Both the position numbers and the translations under genes were made by a program. A stretch of DNA of 64,000 nucleotides from CAYWMQ01 sp964459635. Its GTDB lineage: Bacteria > Patescibacteriota > Minisyncoccia > Phycocordibacterales > UBA12088. Shown piece after piece: positions 23,968-31,629 of this stretch. The stretch's first letter is position 1; each line of letters starts with the position of its first letter. Below the pieces are notes generated by a model that saw nothing but the letters and a program-made list of their open reading frames with translations, made no database searches and had not been told where the DNA came from. Where the stretch lies: the NCBI GenBank assembly GCA_964459635.1, contig CAYWMQ010000002.1, positions 1 to 64,000 of the forward strand, given 5' to 3'.

Positions 23968-25932
23968 TTAGACGATATGGTTGCCCACCCGCACCTCTTC
24001 CGGGTCGCGCTTCTTCGGCTCTATGCCGTGGAGAATGAGTATCTTCTCAAAATCGTCGCGCTCAAGCGTTTCCACCTCTATGAGCTTTGCCGCTATAGCG
24101 TCAAGTGCCTTGCGGTTGTCCACGATAGCGGTGCGCGCACGGTCATAGGCTTCACGCACAATACGCGCCACCTCCACGTCTATCTCGGCGGCCACCTTGT
24201 CGCTATACTCACGCTCACCAAGCCCCATCCCGAACATGGTACGGCCACCATCAGACTCGTATGCCATCGGCCCCATCTTTTCGCTCATACCCCAGCGCGC
24301 GACCATGTTGCGTGCGAGCGCGGTCAACACCTGCAAGTCGTTGGACGCACCTGTGGTGAGATCGCCGAACACAAGCTCCTCCGCCACGTACCCGCCCAGC
24401 GACTTTGCAATGTCGTCCAAAAACTCCTTGCGAGACTGCATACGCCTGTCCTCGAACGGCAGTGTGAGCGTGTAGCCGGCCGCACGACCACGGCTGATAA
24501 TGGATATCTTGTGGACCGGATCAGAATGCGGAAGCACCGACCCCACAAGTGCATGTCCCGCCTCATGGTAAGCGGTAATCTCTTTTTCACGCCTTGAGAG
24601 AACATGGCTCTTGCGTTCGGGACCGAGCATGACCTTCTCGATCGAACGAATAAGGTCATACTGCGTGATCTTTTTACGGTCCTCGCGCGCGGCAAGGATG
24701 GCCGCCTCATTCATGAGGTTCATGAGATCGGCACCTGAAAAGCCCACGGTACGCTCCGCTATGGTCGCCATGTTCACATCTTCGCCCAAAGGCTTCTTGC
24801 GCGCATGCACCTCAAGTATCGCCTCCCGATCACCGCGATCGGGAAGGTCTATGGTCACGCGCCTGTCGAAGCGACCGGGGCGCATGAGCGCAGGGTCCAG
24901 CACATCCGGCCTGTTGCTCGCGGCCATGATGATTATTTTTTCGTTCGGCTCAAAACCGTCCATCTCCACGAGTATCTGATTGAGCGTTTGTTCACGTTCA
25001 TCATTGCCACCGCCTACACCGGTGCCGCGTACGCGTCCCACCGCGTCTATCTCGTCAATAAATATTATTGCCGGGGCGGCCTTTTTCGCCATCCGAAAGA
25101 GGTCGCGCACCCGCGACGCGCCCACACCCACGAAGAGCTCGACAAACTCCGACCCCGAGATGGAGAAGAACGGCACGTTCGCTTCGCCCGACACTGCACG
25201 TGCAAGCAGCGTCTTTCCTGTACCGGGCGCCCCCATAAGTAGGACACCCTTCGGGATACGCGCGCCAATATCCAGGAACTTCTTCGGGTTCTTCAAGAAG
25301 TCCACTATTTCGGTAAGCTCTTCTTTTGCCTCTTTCGCACCCGCCACATCCTTAAACGTGATGCGCTGATGCTTGTCAGCGGGGTCTATCATGCGCGCCT
25401 TGCTCTGGCCGAACGTAAAGGCTTGCATGCCGGCACCCTTCACCTGCCGCATCAAGAACCACAGCAGGATGAGTATGAATATGAGCGGGAAGAGAAATGG
25501 CGCAAGCGTCAAGAACCAAAAGCGCACGCCGTTCTCGTCCGCCACCTCGATAGGTACGTTACGCAGCACTTCTCCCGATACGCCGTAGTTGTTGAGTGTG
25601 TCGGATAGTGCGGTGCCCGCCTCTTTCTTGGCCTTTTTCTCTACGCGCTGCTCGCCCTCACCTGTGTCGTAGGTCGCCAGTACCTGGTCCCCTTCCACGC
25701 GTATGCCTTCGACGGAACCCGCCAGGATGTCTGTCGCAAGCTCAGAGAGCGAGATCTCCGCCGGCGCTTCGCCCCGGTCGGCGAAGTACGAGAATACGCC
25801 CGTAAGGGCAAGCAGGATCAAAAACGTGAGGACGAGGTTGACCCAAAACTGGCGTCCGGGCTGAAAACTGCCGCCCTCTTGCTTGTCCGGCCGCTTTCCG
25901 GTTTGCGACCGCTTGTCGTGTTCGTGTTCCAT
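23968..25932 (-). CDS. ftsH: membrane ATP-dependent zinc metalloprotease FtsH
   Basis: From ATG 25932 (MEHEHDKRSQ) the product has 654 residues. Two membrane helices (about 30-48 and 142-163) flank a small extracytoplasmic domain. The AAA+ domain has Walker A G-A-P-G-T-G-K-T, Walker B I-I-F-I-D-E-I-D-A-V-G and the second region of homology (NRPDVLDPALMRPGRFDRRV). The M41 protease has H-E-A-G-H. It degrades membrane and regulatory proteins. The -10 TATACT ends 7 bases before the ATG: leaderless. Longer upstream in-frame readings are rejected on this basis. Confidence 0.97.
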   Translation of the reverse strand: MEHEHDKRSQTGKRPDKQEGGSFQPGRQFWVNLVLTFLILLALTGVFSYFADRGEAPAEISLSELATDILAGSVEGIRVEGDQVLATYDTGEGEQRVEKKAKKEAGTALSDTLNNYGVSGEVLRNVPIEVADENGVRFWFLTLAPFLFPLIFILILLWFLMRQVKGAGMQAFTFGQSKARMIDPADKHQRITFKDVAGAKEAKEELTEIVDFLKNPKKFLDIGARIPKGVLLMGAPGTGKTLLARAVSGEANVPFFSISGSEFVELFVGVGASRVRDLFRMAKKAAPAIIFIDEIDAVGRVRGTGVGGGNDEREQTLNQILVEMDGFEPNEKIIIMAASNRPDVLDPALMRPGRFDRRVTIDLPDRGDREAILEVHARKKPLGEDVNMATIAERTVGFSGADLMNLMNEAAILAAREDRKKITQYDLIRSIEKVMLGPERKSHVLSRREKEITAYHEAGHALVGSVLPHSDPVHKISIISRGRAAGYTLTLPFEDRRMQSRKEFLDDIAKSLGGYVAEELVFGDLTTGASNDLQVLTALARNMVARWGMSEKMGPMAYESDGGRTMFGMGLGEREYSDKVAAEIDVEVARIVREAYDRARTAIVDNRKALDAIAAKLIEVETLERDDFEKILILHGIEPKKRDPEEVRVGNHIV

Positions 25933-25939
25933 ACAGGAG

Positions 25940-25979
25940 AGTATAGCGCGTTTGTCGCCTCGCGTCACGTATGGTATAG
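25940..25979. promoter_or_regulatory. divergent ftsH / infC promoters
   Basis: Minus strand: TATACT at 25940-25945, 7 bases from the ftsH ATG. Plus strand: TGG followed by TATAGT at 25974-25979, giving an infC start of transcription near 25986. The infC leader contains a small GCGC...GCGC hairpin (about 25994-26007). Confidence 0.55.
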
Positions 25980-26027
25980 TCTCGTGACGGTTTGCGCGTC
26001 TTTGCGCAGTACCACCAAAGAATACCC

Positions 26028-26612
26028 GTGCAAACACCTGACGACAGAGTACGCATAAATAGTGACATCCGCGCCGCTGAGCTGCGGGTGATGGGACCCG
26101 AGGGTGAAAACTTGGGCATTTTGACGCTTGGCGAAGCTCTGCGGAAAGCCGCCGAGTACGAACTCGACCTTATAGAAGTCTCCGCGCGGGCCGTGCCGCC
26201 TGTTGCAAAGATCATGGATTATGGTAAATTCACGTACGAGCAAAAGAAGCGCGACAAGGAAGTGCGGGCAAAGGCTCACACTACTGAAACCAAGTCCGTG
26301 CAAGTAAAGATCGGCACCGGCGAACATGACAAGGCCCTCAAGGCAAACCGCACGGCCGAATGGCTTACGGAGGGCCATCGGGTGAAGGTGGACCTCTTTC
26401 TATGGGGCCGATACAAATATATGGAAGAAGCGTTTCTTAAGGAGCGCCTGATGCGTTTCTTGGAGATGGTGCAGGTCCCGTGGAAGCTCGCGGAGGAGGT
26501 AAAGCGCAGCCCGAAAGGTTTCACCTGCACGATAGAGCGCGACCGCAGCAAGTCGGCGTCCAAAGAGCAGAAGGTGACTCCGCCGACAAAAGATGCCCCC
26601 AAGGAAGCATAA
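26028..26612 (+). CDS. infC: translation initiation factor IF-3
   Basis: IF-3 N-domain (R-I-N-S-D-I-R-A-A-E-L-R-V-M, L-G-I-L) and C-domain (A-K-I-M-D-Y-G-K-F, V-K-I-G-T-G-E-H-D) are complete. GTG at 26028 gives 194 residues and fits the usual short lead before R-V-R-I-N; a TTG at 25992 is the alternative. IF-3 frees 30S subunits and checks initiator tRNA. The Lys/Ala-rich tail after residue 170 is an extension. The operon infC-rpmI-rplT is the classical one. A non-ATG start is common for infC and linked to autoregulation. Confidence 0.93.
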   Translation: MQTPDDRVRINSDIRAAELRVMGPEGENLGILTLGEALRKAAEYELDLIEVSARAVPPVAKIMDYGKFTYEQKKRDKEVRAKAHTTETKSVQVKIGTGEHDKALKANRTAEWLTEGHRVKVDLFLWGRYKYMEEAFLKERLMRFLEMVQVPWKLAEEVKRSPKGFTCTIERDRSKSASKEQKVTPPTKDAPKEA

Positions 26613-26646
26613 CCATACCCATTGTTACTAACGCGTCCGTTCCATT

Positions 26647-26829
26647 ATGGCAAACAAAGCATACACAAAGCGTGTACGGGTAAGCCCAAAGGGTAAGCTT
26701 CTCGTGCGAAAGCCCGGCGGCAACCACTTCAACGGCGCGGAAAAACGAAGCAAGCAGCTCGACCGCAAGCGCACCGGCCGCACACTCACACTTAACGCGA
26801 AAAAGACGGGGCGCTACCTCAAAGGATAG
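26647..26829 (+). CDS. rpmI: ribosomal protein bL35
   Basis: 60 residues, highly basic, with the bL35 pattern K-R-V-R-V-S-P-K-G-K-L-L-V-R-K-P-G and R-K-R-T-G-R-T. It is the second gene of infC-rpmI-rplT, 34 bases after infC. It binds 23S rRNA in the large subunit. Sequence is diverged from the model-organism form, so position in the operon adds weight. Confidence 0.88.
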   Translation: MANKAYTKRVRVSPKGKLLVRKPGGNHFNGAEKRSKQLDRKRTGRTLTLNAKKTGRYLKG

Positions 26830-26859
26830 TAGTTTTTACCAAAATCTCATTACTCCACC

Positions 26860-27207
26860 ATGGCACGCGTCAAACGAGGCACCACAAAGCTCAAGCACCG
26901 CCGCAATGTCCTTGCGCGCACGAAAGGCATGCGCGGCAACATCCGCAAAAAGGAGCGACAGGCTCATGAGGTATTGCTCCATGCGGGCAACCACGCGTTC
27001 CAACACCGCAAGAAGAAGAAGGCTGACTTCCGTGCACTTTGGAATGTGCGCATAAACGCCGGTATTCGCCCGCTCGGCATGACCTATGCCACTTTTATCG
27101 CCGCTCTTAAGGTAAAAGGCATCGCACTCAACCGTAAGATGCTCGCAGAACTCGCCTCGGAGCACCCGGAAAGCTTCGCACGCCTCGTGAAGCAGGTACA
27201 AGGCTAA
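26860..27207 (+). CDS. rplT: ribosomal protein bL20
   Basis: 115 residues, family length. Typical start M-A-R-V-K-R-G-T-T-K-L-K-H-R-R and R-K-K-E-R-Q-A-H-E, long basic helix, then I-N-A-G-I-R-P-L-G-M-T-Y-A-T-F-I. An early 23S assembly protein and, in many bacteria, repressor of its own operon. Followed by a perfect 20-bp stem terminator. Confidence 0.95.
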   Translation: MARVKRGTTKLKHRRNVLARTKGMRGNIRKKERQAHEVLLHAGNHAFQHRKKKKADFRALWNVRINAGIRPLGMTYATFIAALKVKGIALNRKMLAELASEHPESFARLVKQVQG

Positions 27208-27213
27208 GCTCAA

Positions 27214-27261
27214 CACTCATACATAAAAGGCCGGTATGTGCCGGCCTTTTATGTATGAGTG
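27214..27261. terminator. bidirectional terminator, rplT versus 27272 gene
   Basis: A 21-bp perfect stem (27214-27234 with 27241-27261) around a 6-base loop. The A-rich left arm and TTTT-containing right arm allow function on both strands between convergent genes. Confidence 0.85.
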
Positions 27262-27271
27262 CGCATGAACT

Positions 27272-27700
27272 CTACGTACGCACACGCGCACGGCGCGCAT
27301 ATGTAAAAAGAAGTGCGCCCAACGAAGCGCCAAGGAGATCCATCCCGAGATCGCCCAGCGCGTCAAGCATAAACGCATCCGGGACACCATAGTGAGAAAA
27401 CACCCAGATGCCGTACTCATAGAGCTCCCAAAGAACACCCACCCCAAGCGCTGCAGATAGCGACAGCTCAAAGGGCACTCGAAACCCGGTCGGACGTGCC
27501 ATAGCCCGCGCGTAGCCGGACCTGTACCAAAACCACAGCACCGCAAGACCCACCCAGAGACCCCCCAGAAAATGTGTCACCAGATCAAACCAATCGAAAA
27601 GCCAGTACAGCGCCAGATACTGCGCGAGCACATCGAGCGCAAGAATGCCCCATATGAGAACAAACAGTACCTTGAGACCTGTGTGGCGTGCGTCACTCAT
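27272..27700 (-). CDS. multi-pass membrane protein, DUF2238/VanZ-like layout
   Basis: 142 residues with about four membrane helices. Conserved polar residues sit at helix ends: D-L-V-T-H-F-L-G-G, W-E-L-Y-E-Y-G and D-A-L-G-D-L-G-M-D-L-L-G-A. This acidic pattern resembles DUF2238 (YjdF-type) proteins. Function unknown. A TATACT ends about 10 bases before the start, so the leader would be only a few bases. Confidence 0.6.
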   Translation of the reverse strand: MSDARHTGLKVLFVLIWGILALDVLAQYLALYWLFDWFDLVTHFLGGLWVGLAVLWFWYRSGYARAMARPTGFRVPFELSLSAALGVGVLWELYEYGIWVFSHYGVPDAFMLDALGDLGMDLLGASLGALLFTYARRARVRT

Positions 27701-27746
27701 GAGCTCACTCAGTATAGCGCATCATGGAGCGCGACGCTGGCTCGAC

Positions 27747-27779
27747 GCACACAAGCCGCCTTGTGGGCGGCTTGTGTGC
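27747..27779. terminator. terminator-like hairpin
   Basis: GCACACAAGCCGCC (27747-27760) pairs exactly with 27766-27779. There is no T-run, and no gene ends next to it, so its role is uncertain. The remaining spacer to 28000 holds a likely promoter (TTGCTA, 18 bases, TATGGT near 27966) for the next gene. Confidence 0.5.
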
Positions 27780-28000
27780 GGGGCGCGAAACGTACTGCCC
27801 TGGTAAAACCAGGTGGGTCACTAGTGTCACGCTCCCTTTGAGCGGAAAGCTCAGCGGTTGCGCGTATGCCGCGACCCTTGCAGTGTGTTTAAGAGGACAA
27901 TATCGTTCCGTCACCCGACTTCAGTGTAGCACATTTTGCACTTGCTATACATCGTAACTCTCTGGTATGGTGCGATAAGACCAAAAGAAAGGACGCGTCG

Positions 28001-28951
28001 ATGATAGTGGCACATGTCAAAGCTACCGTGATGCTACGAGAAGGCACACGGGTACTTGTTGAACTGCCCGGGCATAACGATTACAACTCCTACAAGTTCT
28101 ATCAACAATACAACGGGCGCACCGGAACAGTCGTAGACTGCAGCGTGGAATATGCTCAGGTGCTCGATAAACATGGGCGCCTGCCGGGCTGCTACCGAGA
28201 CCCTGAATGGCTCGTAGTGGTGTTCGAGGACGGCTCAAGGCAAACAATAAGCACCCGGGGGCTACGGCTTCTCGACGCCCCAACCGCTATTGCAGCAGAG
28301 GGTGAGCAGGACGTTTGGACACGCCTACCGAAGATGTACCCTGGTGACCTCGTTTCGTTCACGACCGAGCGTTTCCCGCAGTCACCCCCTGAATATCTGT
28401 TTCCGCTTTCAGAGGCGTTTGCGGCTGCGATCGATCGCAGTGCTGAAAAAGGTACGCTCCGCATCGTCGATCAAGTTCACTTGGAGGAGTCCGGCTTTTA
28501 CGCGGGCTGGCGTGATGCGCAGGGTTCCCATTTTGCCCACGAGGACGACATAGCGGTTATCCACCCGGGCCCTGTCCACGCCGCTTACAAGGACCAACCG
28601 ATTGTGTTCGCGAAGCTGGACGACATGTTCGCTTTTTGGGAGCATGACGGGTTTTCTGTGCATGTGCCGCGGCCTGCACAGGCAGGACTGGACCCGATGC
28701 TTGCGGAACTTTTTGACGAGACTGAGCGCCAACTTGATCCGCAAAAGAACCCAAGGAGCGAGTACGCGGCCGCTATCGCGCGCATTGAAAGCGGCGCTGT
28801 AGACTTTGTCCGTATCCATGAAGAAGTGGAGCCCAAGACAGGGCGCACCCTTCGGTATCTTAGTGCGCGCAAAGTGCACACGTGGGTGGGAGCGCATATA
28901 GCTCACAAGCTACGCGAACTCAGTCTCACTGAGCTACGTGCGCGTACCTAA
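28001..28951 (+). CDS. hypothetical protein, 316 residues
   Basis: Soluble protein without a recognised family. The N-terminal part (about 5-95) looks like an SH3-type beta barrel (RVLVELPGHND, NGRTGTVVDC, WLVVVFEDGSRQTIS); the middle contains a second similar barrel-like stretch (about 120-190); the C-terminus is helical. AAAGGA precedes the ATG by 9 bases, an SD site. The gene stands alone between two terminators. Confidence 0.65.
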   Translation: MIVAHVKATVMLREGTRVLVELPGHNDYNSYKFYQQYNGRTGTVVDCSVEYAQVLDKHGRLPGCYRDPEWLVVVFEDGSRQTISTRGLRLLDAPTAIAAEGEQDVWTRLPKMYPGDLVSFTTERFPQSPPEYLFPLSEAFAAAIDRSAEKGTLRIVDQVHLEESGFYAGWRDAQGSHFAHEDDIAVIHPGPVHAAYKDQPIVFAKLDDMFAFWEHDGFSVHVPRPAQAGLDPMLAELFDETERQLDPQKNPRSEYAAAIARIESGAVDFVRIHEEVEPKTGRTLRYLSARKVHTWVGAHIAHKLRELSLTELRART

Positions 28952-28967
28952 GCACAGTAACACCTGA

Positions 28968-28991
28968 AAAGGGTCTCTCACGAGACCCTTT
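28968..28991. terminator. terminator between 28001 gene and ndk
   Basis: AAAGGGTCTC pairs with GAGACCCTTT around TCAC, between convergent genes. Flanking A-run and T-run support use in both directions. Confidence 0.75.
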
Positions 28992-29000
28992 CACTTATTT

Positions 29001-29606
29001 CTACTCAAGAATGCCGTCCAGATTTATGTCGTAGAGTATCTGCTCCTGCACAAGACGGTAACCAACGAGCTCCTCCGCGCTAAACCAGTGTGCAAGCTCT
29101 TTCTCGGCTTCTTCCACCGACCCTGAGGCATGTATGAGATTCCGGATAGCCCTATCGTCGGCATCAGCCATCGAGTACGAGTCGAGCACAAAATCGCCGC
29201 GAATGGTACCTACATCCGAGCTGCGCGGTTCGGTCCCACCGACCAGTTTGCGGATAAGCTCAACCGCGTGCGCGCCCTGCCACGCCATTACAACGGTAGG
29301 ACCGCTCGTCATATACTTTTTGAGTCGCTCCACTACAGCATTGCCCACCTCCTCTGGGTTGTCGGACGGTGGCGTCTCACCCTTTTTCTTGTATGACTCT
29401 ATGGCCTTCTCTCCCACCTTGCGTTTCCAGGACGGGTCGATGGTGTAGTGCGCTTCCACTGCCTCGGCGGTGGGCACCAAAAACTTCATACCGATGAGTT
29501 TGAGCCCTACACGCTCGAAACGGCCCACTATTTCTCCGATGAGCGAGCGCTGCACGCCATCCGGCTTGATAATAACGAGGGTACGCTCCTTGTGATAGTC
29601 CGACAT
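29001..29606 (-). CDS. ndk: nucleoside diphosphate kinase, long form
   Basis: Makes NTPs and dNTPs from diphosphates via a phospho-histidine. Motifs: T-L-V-I-I-K-P-D-G-V-Q-R near the start, M-T-S-G-P-T-V-V-M-A-W, G-T-I-R-G-D-F and the active-site N-L-I-H-A-S-G-S (catalytic His). The product is 201 residues against about 140-150 in most bacteria. The extra 45 or so are an inserted charged segment (about 58-95, with G-E-K-A-I-E-S-Y-K-K-K-G) before the substrate loop, plus a C-terminal extension. Confidence 0.93.
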   Translation of the reverse strand: MSDYHKERTLVIIKPDGVQRSLIGEIVGRFERVGLKLIGMKFLVPTAEAVEAHYTIDPSWKRKVGEKAIESYKKKGETPPSDNPEEVGNAVVERLKKYMTSGPTVVMAWQGAHAVELIRKLVGGTEPRSSDVGTIRGDFVLDSYSMADADDRAIRNLIHASGSVEEAEKELAHWFSAEELVGYRLVQEQILYDINLDGILE

Positions 29607-29764
29607 AGGTACTGAGTGTTAGTGAGTAGTGAATTGGTACCGCAACACCGGGCACCGTACCGGGGCTCAGGTGCGTGGCTGTAGTATACATAGCGACGGG
29701 CAAAAGTGAAACCTCGAGCACACATGACGCGTTACAGTGTAAAGGCTGGACAAAGGAAAAACAC

Positions 29765-29890
29765 ATGAACACGGAAGAGTCAGAAGACATGGACGTTCAC
29801 GCGCCGGAAGCGACCCCACAGCACGACGCCGCGACAGACACGGGAGACGCACTGTTGCGCGAAATTGTCCGCGATGTATGCGCACTCTGA
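29765..29890 (+). CDS. small acidic protein, 41 residues
   Basis: ATG 29765 follows AAAGGA by 9 bases. The product starts M-N-T-E-E-S-E-D-M-D-V-H and ends A-L-L-R-E-I-V-R-D-V-C-A-L: acidic start, amphipathic end. A strong terminator follows directly, so it is a self-contained transcription unit. No family recognised. Confidence 0.5.
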   Translation: MNTEESEDMDVHAPEATPQHDAATDTGDALLREIVRDVCAL

Positions 29891-29896
29891 AGCGAA

Positions 29897-29928
29897 ACCG
29901 CCCCAACACAAGGGGCGGTGCTCTTTTT
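29897..29928 (+). terminator. Rho-independent terminator
   Basis: ACCGCCCC (29897-29904) pairs with GGGGCGGT (29912-29919), followed by GCTCTTTTT. Confidence 0.85.
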
Positions 29929-29996
29929 CGGTCGCTGTTGTGTATTTACACAAAAGTAGTATAGTCGCACGTAAACCAGCCAGAAAGGAGGAAGAA

Positions 29997-30161
29997 ATGG
30001 CCTGGCGAAAGTGCGACTGTGAGGGCAACTGCAAATGGCCCTACACAGACCCCTGCAAAATCGACACGGCACGGGAGCGTAGCAAAGCGGACGTGCGTGC
30101 GACACGCACGAGACGCGTCAAAGCGGAACAGGCAGCTGCAACAAAAGAGGAGCCGAAGTAA
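29997..30161 (+). CDS. small Cys-cluster protein, 54 residues
   Basis: A strong SD (AAAGGAGG) lies 6 bases before ATG 29997. The product starts M-A-W-R-K-C-D-C-E-G-N-C-K-W-P-Y-T-D-P-C: four Cys in 15 residues, suited to bind a zinc ion or a cluster. The second half is a basic Arg/Lys/Ala helix. Function unknown. No downstream gene on this strand; map is convergent. Confidence 0.6.
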   Translation: MAWRKCDCEGNCKWPYTDPCKIDTARERSKADVRATRTRRVKAEQAAATKEEPK

Positions 30162-30221
30162 GGCTCATGAGTGTTGACCCACATACGTGACGGCGCGTCT
30201 TCGGACGCGCTGTTTGCTCTT

Positions 30222-30992
30222 TTACAGCTCCGTCAGTATTTCGGGCCCGTCCCTCGTGATGAGTATGTCGTGTTCAAAGTGTGCGCTGCGGGAATGGTCG
30301 CGCGTGCGCACGGTGTACCCGTCCGACTCAAACACCACCGCCCCCTTGCCCTCGTTTATCATCGGCTCTATTGCCAGCACCATACCCGGCTCCAGGCGTT
30401 CGCCGCGGCCGGCGTCGCCAAAATTGGGCACCTGCGGTGCCTCATGTACTGCGGTGCCCACACCGTGCCCGCAGAGGTCACGCACGAGGCCAAAACCCTC
30501 ACTGCGTACGTGTGTTTCTATCGCATTCCCGATATCACCCACACGACCTCCCGCCCGTGCTGCCGCGATACCCCGCATGAGCGCCTCTTCGCACACTGTG
30601 AGCATTTTTTGAGCTGCGGCATCTATGCCTCCCACCGCGTACGTGCGCCCCGCATCTGTAATGACGCCGTCTTTTCGTAATCCGATATCCAGCCCGATGA
30701 TGTCGCCCTCCATGAGCGTGTATCGCAGCTCGGTAGGGATACCATGCACCACCACATCATTCGGGGCTACGCAGAGTGCGCACGGGTATGCACGCGGCGC
30801 ACCGGGCGGCGTATAGCCCAAAAATGCGGGCTGCGCACCCGCTTCGGCAATGTACGCCCTCGCAAGGTGCTCAAGCTCCTCTGTTGTAACGCCGGGCGCG
30901 ATCTTTTCTGCGAGCCGCGCAAGCACGTCAGCATGCCGCTTACCCAAGTCTCGAAGCGCCGCTATCTGTTTGTCGGTCTTTATGCGGCTCAT
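30222..30992 (-). CDS. map: methionine aminopeptidase, type I
   Basis: 256 residues, the short type I form. Removes N-terminal Met from new proteins. Metal ligands are visible in order: Asp in G-L-D-I-G-L-R-K-D-G-V-I-T-D-A-G, His in G-H-G-V-G-T-A-V-H-E-A-P, Glu in A-I-E-P-M, and the C-terminal Glu region (SAHFEHDILITRDGP). The ATG overlaps the stop of adk by 4 bases: translational coupling. It ends the secY-adk-map part of the spc operon; infA, rpmJ, rpsM, rpsK do not follow. Confidence 0.95.
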   Translation of the reverse strand: MSRIKTDKQIAALRDLGKRHADVLARLAEKIAPGVTTEELEHLARAYIAEAGAQPAFLGYTPPGAPRAYPCALCVAPNDVVVHGIPTELRYTLMEGDIIGLDIGLRKDGVITDAGRTYAVGGIDAAAQKMLTVCEEALMRGIAAARAGGRVGDIGNAIETHVRSEGFGLVRDLCGHGVGTAVHEAPQVPNFGDAGRGERLEPGMVLAIEPMINEGKGAVVFESDGYTVRTRDHSRSAHFEHDILITRDGPEILTEL

Positions 30993-31585
30993 GCAAGGCC
31001 AAGACGTGCACGTATGTCAGCCTGAATATCCTCAATGGATCTGTTGCCGTCAAGCTCTTCGATACGGTATGCGGGACTGTTCCGAAAGTACGCAATGGTG
31101 GGCACCACCTCGTCGTGATACCACGCGATGCGGCGACGCATGAGCTCCTCCGAGTCATCCGCACGCCTCCGTACCTCTATGGCACGCCGCATGAGCTCCG
31201 ACTCTTCAACATCAAGCACAAACACCACGGGGTTGGTGCGCTGGTAAAACGTCATCGCACTGTCAAAGACAGACGCTTCCTCCGGCCTGCGCGGAAAGCC
31301 GTCGATAAGCAAGTGTTCATTGCCGGCCAAATGGTCGACAAAGTAACTCGCCCATAGCCATATCGGCAAGAAGGCCGGCTGAAGCGCGCCCCGCTCCTGA
31401 ATATCCCGTATGAGCCGCCCCGTGTACGAATCTTGCTCGCTCGCTCTGCGAAACATATCGCCGGTCACCACATGGAGCGCTGTGCGCTCCGGGTCTATGC
31501 TCGCAAGATGGTCTCGTAATAGCGCGGCCTGCGTACCCTTGCCGCTTCCGGCCGGGCCATAAAATAGTACGGTGTGGAGTTGCAT
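30989..31585 (-). CDS. adk: adenylate kinase
   Basis: 198 residues. P-loop L-F-Y-G-P-A-G-S-G-K-G-T-Q at the start, AMP site with L-I-D-G-F-P-R-R-P-E-E and the LID region R-R-A-D-D-S-E-E-L-M-R-R-R. The LID is short and without the zinc Cys pairs. Balances AMP, ADP and ATP. A TGC-TACACT extended -10 lies 7 bases before the ATG, so adk-map have their own leaderless promoter in addition to any read-through from secY. Confidence 0.95.
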   Translation of the reverse strand: MQLHTVLFYGPAGSGKGTQAALLRDHLASIDPERTALHVVTGDMFRRASEQDSYTGRLIRDIQERGALQPAFLPIWLWASYFVDHLAGNEHLLIDGFPRRPEEASVFDSAMTFYQRTNPVVFVLDVEESELMRRAIEVRRRADDSEELMRRRIAWYHDEVVPTIAYFRNSPAYRIEELDGNRSIEDIQADIRARLGLA

Positions 31586-31592
31586 GACGCTT

Positions 31593-31601
31593 AGTGTAGC
31601 A
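31593..31601 (-). promoter_or_regulatory. adk promoter, extended -10, leaderless spacing
   Basis: On the minus strand TGC then TACACT (hexamer complement 31593-31598), 7 bases before the adk ATG. Confidence 0.55.
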
Positions 31602-31629
31602 CAAACCAGCGGGCGGACAAAAACTCTAC

